Shown: positions 1-7,299, counted from the first letter of the stretch. The stretch is 17,058 bases of DNA from Nitrospiraceae bacterium (GCA_011391455.1 JAABQN010000019.1:1-17058); one strand, 5' to 3'. Notes: a model not told the origin generated them from the letters alone. Numbers and translations: made by a program.

Positions 1-1
1 G

Positions 2-487
2 GCGGCAGCGATTCTGAACGTGTATTTAACCGATGATCTGCCGCTGGATCGGCAATGGATCGACCAGCATGGAGGGGACCGGAAGAAATCCTGTGCCGAC
101 CTCATCGAGCATGCGCTCTCCGCGGTCTTCTCACGAATCGATGAAAATCGACTCCTGTCGATCAGGCTCCGAAGCGGGCAGAATAAGGTGCTCTATCGGA
201 GCGATCTGATCAGCGGTGCGATCTTGGCTTCGATCATTCAACGGGCGAAGGAACAGGCCATCGATCGCATGATTGCGGCCGGCGCGGGTGAGCAAGGCGG
301 CATGACCTTGGACGATCTGGTGAGTTCTGTCCACGCGGAGTTCCGAGAGGGTGAGATGTTGCCTCCCGACGATGCGGCGGAAGAATGGCTCAAGCTCCTC
401 GATCACCATCCGGAGCAGGTCGTTGGAATCTCCTCGTTCAGAAGAGGGCGGCAGTCCGAAGAGAAGCTGATAGGACAGATCATATAA
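2..487 (+). CDS. mpa: Proteasomal ring ATPase Mpa/ARC, C-terminal part (5' end outside window)
   Basis: The reading frame is open from base 2 and ends with TAA at 485-487, so only about 161 C-terminal residues are present. The opening residues, ending YLTDDLPLD, followed by a helical stretch with VLYRSDLISGAILASI and LPPDDAAEEWLKLL, match the end of the AAA+ small domain of the actinobacterial proteasomal ATPase (Mpa in Mycobacterium, ARC in Rhodococcus). That hexamer recognises Pup-tagged proteins, unfolds them and feeds them to the 20S core. Its place upstream of dop, ubact, prcB, prcA and pafA supports the call. The protein ends in Gly-Gln-Ile-Ile; mycobacterial Mpa ends in Gly-Gln-Tyr-Leu, the tail that docks into the alpha ring. 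The Walker A and B motifs, the coiled coil and the OB domains lie outside the window. Confidence 0.9.
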   Translation, partial: AAAILNVYLTDDLPLDRQWIDQHGGDRKKSCADLIEHALSAVFSRIDENRLLSIRLRSGQNKVLYRSDLISGAILASIIQRAKEQAIDRMIAAGAGEQGGMTLDDLVSSVHAEFREGEMLPPDDAAEEWLKLLDHHPEQVVGISSFRRGRQSEEKLIGQII

Positions 488-489
488 GA

Positions 490-586
490 GATCAGGTGGC
501 TGGGGGCTCTCTTTGCTCCCAGAGCGCGCACGATCAGAATGTGCTCGCTCGATGGGCGCAGTCGAGAGCACCCCAGCCACCTGATC
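490..586. repeat. Long near-perfect inverted repeat / hairpin between mpa and dop
   Basis: Bases 490-505 (GATCAGGTGGCTGGGG) are the exact reverse complement of 571-586. The pairing continues inward: 506-511 with 564-569 after a single bulged A at 570, 514-521 with 553-560 with one mismatch, and 522-531 with 541-550 with one mismatch. A 9-nt loop remains at 532-540. The whole segment can therefore fold into one rod of roughly 38 base pairs. No T-run follows, so it is not an ordinary intrinsic terminator. It begins 2 nt after the mpa stop codon and ends 44 nt before the dop ATG. It may be a mobile palindromic repeat or a structure that stabilises or processes mRNA; the role is unknown. Confidence 0.8.
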
Positions 587-630
587 GTAATTCTGTCCCC
601 GGAAATGGTGAGGAACACGTCTAACGAATT

Positions 631-2157
631 ATGCGCCTTTTTGGGATTGAAACAGAGTATGGGATTACGAGGGAAGACCAGGACGCGGTCGATCCGGTTG
701 TGGAATCGATGGAACTGGTGCGGGCCCATCTGACTGCTTCGTTCGAGCGGCGCTGGGACTATGGGGGTGAAGATCCGCACGAGGATGCGCGGGGGTTCCG
801 GGTTACCGGGCTGCAGCAGGATAAAGAAGAAGACGAGTTTGCCAAGGTCGATGCCCATCGGCCATTTTCATTCCACGAGATGAAGAGCGATCTCGTCCTC
901 CCGAACGGCGCACGTTTCTATAACGACCATACGCATCCTGAATATTCCACGCCGGAATGCCGGACGCTCTTAGATATCCTGGCTCATGACCGCGCCGGGG
1001 AACGTATTGCCCAGCGGGCGGCGGAACGGCGTAATCATGCGCTTGGTGGGCCGCATCTGCAGCTCTACAAGAACAACACGGATTTTCACGGACATAGTTA
1101 CGGCTGCCATGACAACTATCTCGTCTCTCGCTCGATTCCCTTCCCTTCGCTGACTGCGGGGCTGTTGCCGTTCCTTGTCAGCCGACAGGTTATCGCTGGA
1201 GCCGGGAAAGTTGGGGTGGAGGGTCAAGAGAGCGGGTTCGTGCCGGGCCAGTACCAGCTCTCTCAGCGAGCCGACTTTATGGAGACGGATTTGAGCGTCG
1301 ACACGATGCACAACCGGCCTATTCTGAATACGAGGGACGAGCCCCATGCGGTTCGTGAAAAATATCGCCGGCTCCATCTCATCATCGGCGATGCCAATAT
1401 GTGCGAGTACAGCACGGCATTGAAAGTCGGGACGACGCAGTTAGCTCTGGAGTTGATCGCGCGCGGGGCTGCCCCGGCTCTTGAATTAGAACACCCAGTG
1501 ACGGCGGTGAAGCAGCTGTCCCGCGATCAGAATCTAAAGGCGGTGGTTCGCCGGAAGGACGGCAGCACCATTACCGGACTCGACATCCAAGAACAGTACT
1601 ATCTCGCGGCTGAGAAACATTTAGCCGGTACTGAACAGGAGACCGATTGGATCCTTCGCGAATGGGCCGCCACGCTGCGGCTTCTCACCGGCGATCGGCG
1701 ACAACTGGTTGGGAAGCTCGATTGGGTCACTAAACTGTGGTTGCTGGAAACATTCATGCAGGAAGAGAAGATTGGCTGGGACGATCCCTGGCTGGCGAGT
1801 TTGGACTTGGAGTACCATAATGTGAACCAGGATCGTGGACTCTTCCTGGGGCTCGAAGCCGAAGGGAAGGCCTGGCGGATGACGTCGGAGCAGGATGTCG
1901 AATCGGCATTGGTGGCTGGTCCGTCCGATACCAGAGGGGGGATTCGCGGCCTCTGCATCAAACGGTTCCCGGATCAGATCAAGTCGATGCAATGGGAGCG
2001 TATTCAGTTCAGCGAAGGGCTGCTTCCGCGAACATTGGAGATGGGCGACCTCTTCGAGCCGCAGGCGGTGCAAGCCTGTGCGCAGATATTCGAGCGCGCG
2101 GCCTCTCCGTTGGATGCGCTGAACGACTGGAATAGAAACAAGGAGTCCCGATCATGA
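631..2157 (+). CDS. dop: Pup/UBact deamidase and depupylase Dop
   Basis: The 508-residue product belongs to the Dop/PafA carboxylate-amine ligase fold. Dop converts the C-terminal Gln of the modifier to Glu and removes the modifier from substrates. The N-terminal MRLFGIETEYG carries the metal-binding glutamates of the family. Residues 42-84 form the Dop-specific loop (WDYGGEDPHEDARGF and a charged stretch), which PafA lacks. NGARFYNDHTHPEYSTPEC supplies the predicted catalytic Asp99. LYKNNTD, SYGCHDNYLVSR, NTRDEPHA and RRLHLIIGDANM are further family blocks. Length is close to mycobacterial Dop (about 500). The ATG at 631 matches the family start; its only purine-rich site, AGGA at 611-614, is rather far upstream. 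The TGA overlaps the ubact ATG by 4 nt (ATGA), which suggests translational coupling. Confidence 0.93.
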   Translation: MRLFGIETEYGITREDQDAVDPVVESMELVRAHLTASFERRWDYGGEDPHEDARGFRVTGLQQDKEEDEFAKVDAHRPFSFHEMKSDLVLPNGARFYNDHTHPEYSTPECRTLLDILAHDRAGERIAQRAAERRNHALGGPHLQLYKNNTDFHGHSYGCHDNYLVSRSIPFPSLTAGLLPFLVSRQVIAGAGKVGVEGQESGFVPGQYQLSQRADFMETDLSVDTMHNRPILNTRDEPHAVREKYRRLHLIIGDANMCEYSTALKVGTTQLALELIARGAAPALELEHPVTAVKQLSRDQNLKAVVRRKDGSTITGLDIQEQYYLAAEKHLAGTEQETDWILREWAATLRLLTGDRRQLVGKLDWVTKLWLLETFMQEEKIGWDDPWLASLDLEYHNVNQDRGLFLGLEAEGKAWRMTSEQDVESALVAGPSDTRGGIRGLCIKRFPDQIKSMQWERIQFSEGLLPRTLEMGDLFEPQAVQACAQIFERAASPLDALNDWNRNKESRS

Positions 2158-2348
2158 ACTACATCTCAATGCCGGAACGCCGTGAAGGGCCAGGCAATCC
2201 GATGCCGAAGGCCCCGAGTCCGTCCGATGAGGGCGGCGGGCCGAAACGGCCGGAGACCGGGTCGCCCGATAAGGATAATCTGCTCAAACGCATGCGCAAG
2301 GTCGATCCGAAACAGGCCGAGCGGTATCGGCAACGGACAGGACAATAA
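2154..2348 (+). CDS. ubact: UBact / Pup-like protein modifier ending in Gly-Gln
   Basis: This 64-residue protein has a Pro/Gly-rich, probably disordered N-terminal half (several PMPK, PSPSD and GGG stretches) and a charged helical C-terminal part (LLKRMRKVDPKQAERYRQ). It ends in Arg-Thr-Gly-Gln. This is the hallmark of UBact, the Pup homologue reported from Nitrospirae and some other phyla. The terminal Gln implies that Dop must deamidate it before PafA can attach it to lysines. AAGGAG at 2140-2145 lies 8 nt before the ATG at 2154, and that ATG overlaps the dop stop, so this start is preferred over Met6 at 2169. The gene sits where pup sits in Mycobacterium, between dop and prcB. Confidence 0.92.
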   Translation: MNYISMPERREGPGNPMPKAPSPSDEGGGPKRPETGSPDKDNLLKRMRKVDPKQAERYRQRTGQ

Positions 2349-2354
2349 ATAACA

Positions 2355-2429
2355 GTAAGGGGTAAAGGGTCAGGTGTAAGGTGAGAAAGACGGGTTGCTA
2401 CCCCTCACGCCTCACCCCTTACCCCTTAC
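2355..2429. repeat. Inverted pair of 7-nt-period repeat arrays upstream of prcB
   Basis: Bases 2355-2382 are four degenerate 7-mers (GTAAGGG, GTAAAGG, GTCAGGT, GTAAGGT). Bases 2402-2429 are four 7-mers on the opposite strand (CCCTCAC, GCCTCAC, CCCTTAC, CCCTTAC). The arms are nearly complementary and can form a hairpin with a loop of about 19 nt. The 3' arm ends 15 nt before the prcB ATG, right next to its ribosome-binding site, so folding could affect prcB translation or protect the message. A related 7-nt-period array lies at 7205-7242. Confidence 0.75.
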
Positions 2430-2444
2430 GGAGCGGAGCGACAT

Positions 2445-3218
2445 ATGGGGATGCAAGGCGATTTCTATCAATTACTCAAAGAGCAGGGCTATACACTGGG
2501 AAGTTCAGGCCAGGCGGGAACCGGTCATGTTCTCACGAATGCCACCACGATTTTGGCCTTCAAGTATCGCGATGGCGTGCTGGTGGCTGGAGATCGCCGC
2601 GCGACCGCCGGCAACATGGTGATGTACGATCGCACGGATAAGGTGCTGGAGATCGATCGGCACAGTGTGATGGCGATTGCCGGCGTCCCTGCGACAGCCT
2701 ATGAAATGGTGCGTGTCCTGGAACATTCCTTCAAATACTACCGGAGAACGCAGTTGCAGGAATTGAGTTTTGACGGCAAGCTGCGCGCTGTCTCCAAGCT
2801 CTTGAAGGAGAATGTGCCGGCGGCATTGGCCGGGACCGGCGCGGTAGTTCCGGTGTTTGCCGGTTACGATCTGGAGCAGGGCTCGGCCAAGATCTATTTC
2901 TACGATATCCTCGGAGCGGAGTTTGAAGGCGTGGAGTATGCCGTTTCCGGGTCCGGTTCCCCTACAATCCGAGGGATCTTGCACTATCTGAATACGTGGG
3001 GCGAGCAGCCCCTCAATGCGCTGCCGGAAGAACAGGCTATGGTGCAGGCGTTACGATTGCTTACGAGCGCGGCGGAGTTCGATTCGGCGACCGGCGGTGT
3101 CAACCGGGAGGCGAGTCTGTACCCAGTGATCAAGTTGATTTCAGGAGCCGGTGTACAGACGGTGCCGGATGCGACATTGAAACCTCTCTATGAGTCACAG
3201 GTGGTGCGCTATGTATGA
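2445..3218 (+). CDS. prcB: 20S proteasome beta subunit (catalytic)
   Basis: This 257-residue protein is the N-terminal-nucleophile hydrolase that lines the proteolytic chamber of the proteasome core. After a propeptide of about 33 residues, the sequence ATTILAFKYRDGVLVAGDRRAT places the catalytic Thr at residue 34. Counting from it, Asp50 and Lys66 fall exactly at mature positions 17 and 33, so the Thr1/Asp17/Lys33 catalytic set is intact. GSGSPTIRG and FDSATGG are further family blocks. Maturation should expose Thr34 by autocleavage after Ala33. GGAG at 2435-2438 lies 6 nt before the ATG at 2445; a second ATG at 2451 is possible. The coding region overlaps prcA by 8 nt if the latter starts at 3211. 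Confidence 0.95.
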   Translation: MGMQGDFYQLLKEQGYTLGSSGQAGTGHVLTNATTILAFKYRDGVLVAGDRRATAGNMVMYDRTDKVLEIDRHSVMAIAGVPATAYEMVRVLEHSFKYYRRTQLQELSFDGKLRAVSKLLKENVPAALAGTGAVVPVFAGYDLEQGSAKIYFYDILGAEFEGVEYAVSGSGSPTIRGILHYLNTWGEQPLNALPEEQAMVQALRLLTSAAEFDSATGGVNREASLYPVIKLISGAGVQTVPDATLKPLYESQVVRYV

Positions 3219-4041
3219 AGAGCCCTATCGTTGGGTAGAAGCAGTCGGCAATCGGCGGCAGTATCTGGACGAACAGTTCAAGCAGGGGAGCCCGGTCGTT
3301 GCCCTGACCTACGACGGAGGCATTCTTCTGACGACGGTGAGCAAGGGGACTCCGAAGCTCTACGAGATTTACGACCGGCTGGCATTGGGTGGAATGGGGC
3401 ATCCTACGGATTTGGAGAAGCTTCGTTTCAGTCTGCTCGAAATGGCGCATGTCGAAGGCTTCAACCGTTCGCCGTCCGACGTGACGGGATCGAGACTGAT
3501 AAAGTACGGCATTGCTCCCGTGATCAAGCAGGCCTTTGAGGAAGTGTATAAGGCGCCGTTCATCGTGCGTATTTTGGTAGCTGAGTTGGGGCAGAAACCG
3601 GAAAAGGACGCGTTGTTGACGATCAATTACGATGGAACGTTTGAGGAAGTCACGGGTCATGCGGTTCTAGCCGCCACCACGGCTATCCAAGGGAAGATGC
3701 TGACCTATCTTAAGGAGCAACAGCAGGCCACACTATCATTGGAGCAGGCGTTGAATCTGGCACTGCGTGTCTGGGCGATCGGTTCGATGGCGCAGCAACA
3801 GGATGAGGCGGATCAACAGGCTGAAGCCAAGCCAGCGGCAAGTGGATCGGGCTCATCCTCCGCCGCTACTCCAAGCAGTAACGCGTTGATCGAACATGTG
3901 CGGGGCCTTGCCAGTGAACGGACGATCGAGTGTGCGCTTCTGGAGCGCCAGGCTCCCGGCACCTCCAAGTATCGCCCGCTCAAGCAATCAGATCTTTCCC
4001 GCCTCCTGCCGGCGGCGCTTCAATCTGTCGTGGCGAACTGA
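3211..4041 (+). CDS. prcA: 20S proteasome alpha subunit
   Basis: The 276-residue product forms the outer rings of the proteasome core, which gate entry and dock the Mpa/ARC ATPase. SPVVALTYDGGILLTT, YEIYDRLALGGMG, DVTGSRLI and LLTINYDGTFEE match the alpha-subunit fold, and no N-terminal catalytic Thr is present. The start at 3211 is preferred because it gives the short N-terminal gate segment (MYEEPYRW) and has a GGTGG element just upstream. An in-frame ATG at 3190 would add seven residues. Residues about 193-226 form a Gln-, Ala- and Ser-rich low-complexity insert not present at this length in mycobacterial PrcA as I recall it. The stop is 1 nt before the pafA ATG. Confidence 0.93.
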   Translation: MYEEPYRWVEAVGNRRQYLDEQFKQGSPVVALTYDGGILLTTVSKGTPKLYEIYDRLALGGMGHPTDLEKLRFSLLEMAHVEGFNRSPSDVTGSRLIKYGIAPVIKQAFEEVYKAPFIVRILVAELGQKPEKDALLTINYDGTFEEVTGHAVLAATTAIQGKMLTYLKEQQQATLSLEQALNLALRVWAIGSMAQQQDEADQQAEAKPAASGSGSSSAATPSSNALIEHVRGLASERTIECALLERQAPGTSKYRPLKQSDLSRLLPAALQSVVAN

Positions 4042-4042
4042 G

Positions 4043-5527
4043 ATGTTGAACCGTATTTTCGGACTCGAAACGGAATACGGACTCTTGGTGAATCAAGACC
4101 AGCCCGACCATTCCCCTACCTGGTTTGCCCACAAGATTCGAGACCATCTCTTCCACGTCCAACGGCGCGGCGTTCTCGATCTGCATCACCGGGGACATGA
4201 TGAACCGCCTGGCAATGGAGGATTTCTCACCAACGCCGGGCGTATGTACCTCGATATGGGACATCTGGAATGGGCCTCACCAGAATGCGAATCGCTCAGC
4301 GACGTGGTGGCCGCCGACCGAGCAGGCGATCAGTTACTGCAGGATGCGATTCAAGATCTCGATCTGGCCGAGACCGTGTCGTTGATCAAGAACAATGTGG
4401 ATCATGAGACCGATGCGACTTTTGGATCGCACGAGAACTATCTCGTCTCACGGCGGTTCCCCTTTACCAGACGTGGTCTTGGACCCTTTGTGACCTTTCT
4501 GGTCACCAGGCAGATATTTACAGGAGCGGGACGTATCGGTGCAGCTGGTCCTCAAGATGGCTGGGTTCAGATGGACCGGCTTCTTGTGCCGCGAGGACCA
4601 GGTCATCGTTATGGGCAGGAGGCTCTCCTTCCGTTTCAGATTTCTCAGCGCGCAGACTATATCGTGAATGATTTCTTTGAATGGGTGCAGCAGAATCGCG
4701 CGATCGTCAATACCAGGGATGAACCCTTGGCCGATCCGAATCAATTCCGCCGTATTCATCTTCTATTGGGCGATTCGAACATGGCCGAGGTGGCGACGGC
4801 CTTGAAGCTGGGCACGACGGGGCTCGTCCTTCAATTGATCGAAGAGGGGCATGCGCCGATTGATCTCGATCTCAATGAACCGGTCGAAACCATGCAGGAG
4901 CTGTCACAGGATCAGAGCAGACAATGGATCGTTCAGTTGCAATCTGGGAAGTCGATCTCTGCAATCGACATTCAGGAAGCGTTTCTTGCAGCGGCGAGCG
5001 AGCACTACCGTGGGCAGGATGACGAAACCGATTGGGTGCTCGATCAATGGGCGGCGGTCTTGCACGATCTCCGTGGGGACTACCAAACGCTGGTGGGCCG
5101 GGTCGATTGGGCGTCGAAGTTGTGGCTGCTCGACACCTTTCGCGAGGCGGAGCAGATGACGTGGGCAGATCCGGCACTGAAGAGTCTCGACCTGGAGTAT
5201 CACAATCTCCATCAAGGCAGAGGGCTCTATTATGGCCTCATGGAAGAAGGGCGAGTCCCACGCCTGATTACGGACAAGGCAATTACGTTAGCAATGGAGC
5301 ATCCCCCACGCAACACCAGGGCGTTTGGACGGGGCGAACTCGTTCGCCATTTGTTGGCCTGTGGACCTCCGGATGCACCAGCCGATCCCAAGCCTGAAGA
5401 ACGGTTTTCTCCTTCGTACGTGATCAACTGGTCGATCTTCCAGCTGCGTGGCCAAGCACCTTTTCCCATGCCAGACCCGTTCAAGACCTACGTGCAGGAA
5501 GTACGGACTCATCTTCAAATGGCTTGA
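4043..5527 (+). CDS. pafA: Pup/UBact protein ligase PafA
   Basis: This 494-residue paralogue of dop is the ligase that uses ATP to join the modifier's C-terminal Glu side chain to substrate lysines. The start MLNRIFGLETEYG, the blocks LIKNNVD, SHENYLVSRR, NTRDEPLA, RRIHLLLGDSNM and LDLEYHN, and the C-terminal WSIFQLRGQ and DPFKTY place it with PafA. It lacks the Dop-specific loop. The predicted catalytic Asp is residue 71 in MYLDMGHLEWASPEC. Mycobacterial PafA has DVGSHPEYATAEC here, so this copy lacks one residue and has Leu for Pro and Trp for Tyr. An insert of about 25 residues precedes QISQRADY. The ATG at 4043 is chosen because family homology starts there; the open frame extends further upstream only as a shadow inside prcA. 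Confidence 0.92.
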   Translation: MLNRIFGLETEYGLLVNQDQPDHSPTWFAHKIRDHLFHVQRRGVLDLHHRGHDEPPGNGGFLTNAGRMYLDMGHLEWASPECESLSDVVAADRAGDQLLQDAIQDLDLAETVSLIKNNVDHETDATFGSHENYLVSRRFPFTRRGLGPFVTFLVTRQIFTGAGRIGAAGPQDGWVQMDRLLVPRGPGHRYGQEALLPFQISQRADYIVNDFFEWVQQNRAIVNTRDEPLADPNQFRRIHLLLGDSNMAEVATALKLGTTGLVLQLIEEGHAPIDLDLNEPVETMQELSQDQSRQWIVQLQSGKSISAIDIQEAFLAAASEHYRGQDDETDWVLDQWAAVLHDLRGDYQTLVGRVDWASKLWLLDTFREAEQMTWADPALKSLDLEYHNLHQGRGLYYGLMEEGRVPRLITDKAITLAMEHPPRNTRAFGRGELVRHLLACGPPDAPADPKPEERFSPSYVINWSIFQLRGQAPFPMPDPFKTYVQEVRTHLQMA

Positions 5528-5552
5528 CCGGATTGGTCGGCGCGCGCCCTCT

Positions 5553-6551
5553 TCACATTCGTTCTTGCAAGAAGTCCATAATTCGATTCTCCGCCCAGAA
5601 AGCATCTTCCCCGCTGTTTGCCCATTGTAAGAATCCGCAATGGCCACCGTAGCGGGGCGCCATCACTCGAATCCGATTGTTGCGTTGAATCTGCGGCACC
5701 GTAAACATGGAGTAGGGAATAAAGGGATCGTCTTGTGCTGTGACGATGAGGGTGGGGACAGCGATAGATTTGACCACATGGCATGCGCCCACGCGATTGT
5801 AGTAGTCGGCCCCGCTGGCGAACCCTCCGTCCGGGGCCGTATAGCGGTGGTCGAATTCACTCATCCTGGTGGTACGGTCGAGATCCTTGAGATCCCACTT
5901 GCCGGGGAAGAGCGCAGCTTTTCGTCGCAGTCGTGCTTTGAGTTCCACGAGAAAATGTCTGTGGTAAATCCAGTTGCGCGGCTGCTCCAGCGCCTCGACG
6001 CATATAGGGGGGTTGATATTCGGACAGACTGCGATTGCGCCGGCCAAGGCTGCTTCTGACGAGCCTGCTTCGCCGGCTGCTTTTAGGATGAGGTTTCCTC
6101 CCATCGAATAGCCGACAAGCCAGATGCGATTGAGGCCATCCACGCGAGACAATTCCTGGACGATAGCTCGGTAGTCCTGACTCAAGCCGGTGTTATAGAG
6201 CGTTGGGGTCAGGTGTTCGGTCCCGCCGCAAGTCCGTTGATTCATGCGAATGACATTGAATCCCGCGCGATAAGCTTTTGCGGCGATGCCGTGCATATAG
6301 TGAGACTCGCTGGAGCCTTCAAGCCCGTGCACGAGTATCAAGGTCCGGCACGCGGTTCGAGTGGGCTGCCAGTGGCAGAAGCCGAGCAACTGGGTATGCG
6401 GCTCGGTGGTGAAGAGGCGCGACTCAGTCGGTACTCCGGCAAGAAGTTCCCCGCGAGGCCAATAGCCTGGGAGAATAGTCATGAGATGTGGATTGCGGAA
6501 CAAGCCAGCCGGTGTAAACTCTCGCCCATTTGGTGACATGGAACCCATCAT
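5553..6551 (-). CDS. YheT-family alpha/beta hydrolase
   Basis: The protein of about 332 residues has the YheT/ABHD1-3 pattern. An N-terminal FTPAGLFRNPHLMTILPGYW is followed by LILVHGLEGSSESHY (oxyanion region), then RTCGGTEH, the nucleophile elbow GYSMGGN (Ser149), TAQDDPFIP (Asp274 or 275) and GGHCGF (His304). These residues form a complete Ser-Asp-His triad. Members hydrolyse esters, but the substrate cannot be read from the sequence. The open frame extends to a TTG at 6599. ATGs at 6551, 6548 and 6539 all lie before the conserved region and none has a clear ribosome-binding site, so the start is uncertain. The gene is convergent with pafA, 25 nt away. Confidence 0.88.
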   Translation of the reverse strand: MMGSMSPNGREFTPAGLFRNPHLMTILPGYWPRGELLAGVPTESRLFTTEPHTQLLGFCHWQPTRTACRTLILVHGLEGSSESHYMHGIAAKAYRAGFNVIRMNQRTCGGTEHLTPTLYNTGLSQDYRAIVQELSRVDGLNRIWLVGYSMGGNLILKAAGEAGSSEAALAGAIAVCPNINPPICVEALEQPRNWIYHRHFLVELKARLRRKAALFPGKWDLKDLDRTTRMSEFDHRYTAPDGGFASGADYYNRVGACHVVKSIAVPTLIVTAQDDPFIPYSMFTVPQIQRNNRIRVMAPRYGGHCGFLQWANSGEDAFWAENRIMDFLQERM

Positions 6552-6771
6552 ACAGATAAATTCGATGGTTCTGCAGTATGGATTGTCAGGAAGTGACAAA
6601 GTGGGATGGGAGTCTTCGCACTGAAGGTAACAACGGCCATCGAGAGAGGTTTCGAAGCCTTTGAGATGGTGGCTCTCAGTATTTTAACAATTCTTGATAC
6701 TGGAGGTGCCGGTTGTGATTCTATGTGAGAAAGAGACCTGCTGATTTCTGACAGCTATTTCAATGCCTCGT
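6552..6771. other. Short non-coding interval upstream of the hydrolase gene
   Basis: The interval lies between the hydrolase start and the end of the next small ORF, both on the - strand. I see no convincing promoter, terminator or repeat in it. The in-frame upstream extension of the hydrolase to TTG at 6599 occupies part of it. Confidence 0.4.
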
Positions 6772-7074
6772 TCAGGTTCTTTTTGTCTTCTTTTCTTTGA
6801 TTACCTCAAACCATTCGTTGATGGATTCAGGATTATCATCCCAAGTGTGGGGGGTGCCGTCTGGCTGTCGAAACCAGACAGCTATTCTTCCGACATTGGA
6901 TCCCCGAAGGACTGTCCAGATTTCACCTTTTTGATGGATTTCTCCTGTCGGTCGATTTCTGTCGTCTCTGGCAATCAAGTCTTTTTTCAGTTGGACTTGG
7001 TCACCTACCTTGAGCCCACATTTGTATCTTGTAACGGGGTAATCGGTAACGAGTATATGTTTGTCCCGTGACAT
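6772..7074 (-). CDS. Small uncharacterised protein
   Basis: The frame encodes 100 residues with no family I recognise. The stretch CGLKVGDQVQLKKDLIARDD followed by GEIWTVLRG and GRIAVWFRQPDG resembles a small beta-barrel (SH3/KOW-like) in its pattern of alternating hydrophobic residues and turns; this is an inference only. The C-terminus is lysine-rich. The ATG at 7074 lacks a clear ribosome-binding site. An overlapping + strand frame of similar length exists at 6763-7071 but has no protein-like pattern, so the - strand is preferred. Confidence 0.5.
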   Translation of the reverse strand: MSRDKHILVTDYPVTRYKCGLKVGDQVQLKKDLIARDDRNRPTGEIHQKGEIWTVLRGSNVGRIAVWFRQPDGTPHTWDDNPESINEWFEVIKEKKTKRT

Positions 7075-7204
7075 TGATTTATACGTCCAAACTGTTGAGT
7101 ATATCGATTGGCATAGTCGTCAAGACAGACTGCAATTGATTGCGTGATTGTCCCGTGCCGTTACTCCCTTGTCAATGTTTAGCAGAGGGTTGGGCGATGG
7201 TCCC

Positions 7205-7242
7205 ACGTTTAACGTTTCACCTTTCACGTCTCACGTGTAACG
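7205..7242. repeat. 7-nt-period degenerate repeat array
   Basis: Five consecutive 7-mers (ACGTTTA, ACGTTTC, ACCTTTC, ACGTCTC, ACGTGTA) and a final ACG run without gaps. Read on the - strand the units are GTTACAC, GTGAGAC, GTGAAAG, GTGAAAC and GTTAAAC, which share the GTNANRN pattern and the 7-nt period of the arrays at 2355-2429. The array lies in a non-coding interval of about 190 nt between the small ORF and the tRNA terminator. Confidence 0.65.
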
Positions 7243-7264
7243 ATTTTCACTGGTGGAAGAAAAC

Positions 7265-7299
7265 AAAAGGGGCACTTCACAGAGTGAAGTGCCCCTTTT
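7265..7299 (-). terminator. Intrinsic terminator of the tRNA-Asn transcript (symmetric)
   Basis: Bases 7265-7279 and 7285-7299 form a perfect 15-bp inverted repeat (GGGGCACTTCA core with flanking A4/T4) around a 5-nt loop. On the - strand the stem is followed by TTTTGTTTT. It lies 10 nt past the CCA end of the tRNA. Because the arms are symmetric, with A-rich and T-rich flanks, it could also act on the + strand. Confidence 0.88.

Noticed and set aside
490..586. Interpreting the mpa-dop hairpin as an intrinsic terminator
   Set aside because: No T-run on either side and the stem is far longer than terminators.
3896..4042. 49-residue N-terminal extension of pafA
   Set aside because: It lies wholly within prcA in another frame; family homology starts at ATG 4043.
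6763..7071. + strand frame opposite the 100-residue small ORF
   Set aside because: No ribosome-binding site or protein-like pattern; the - strand frame has a more plausible domain-like sequence.
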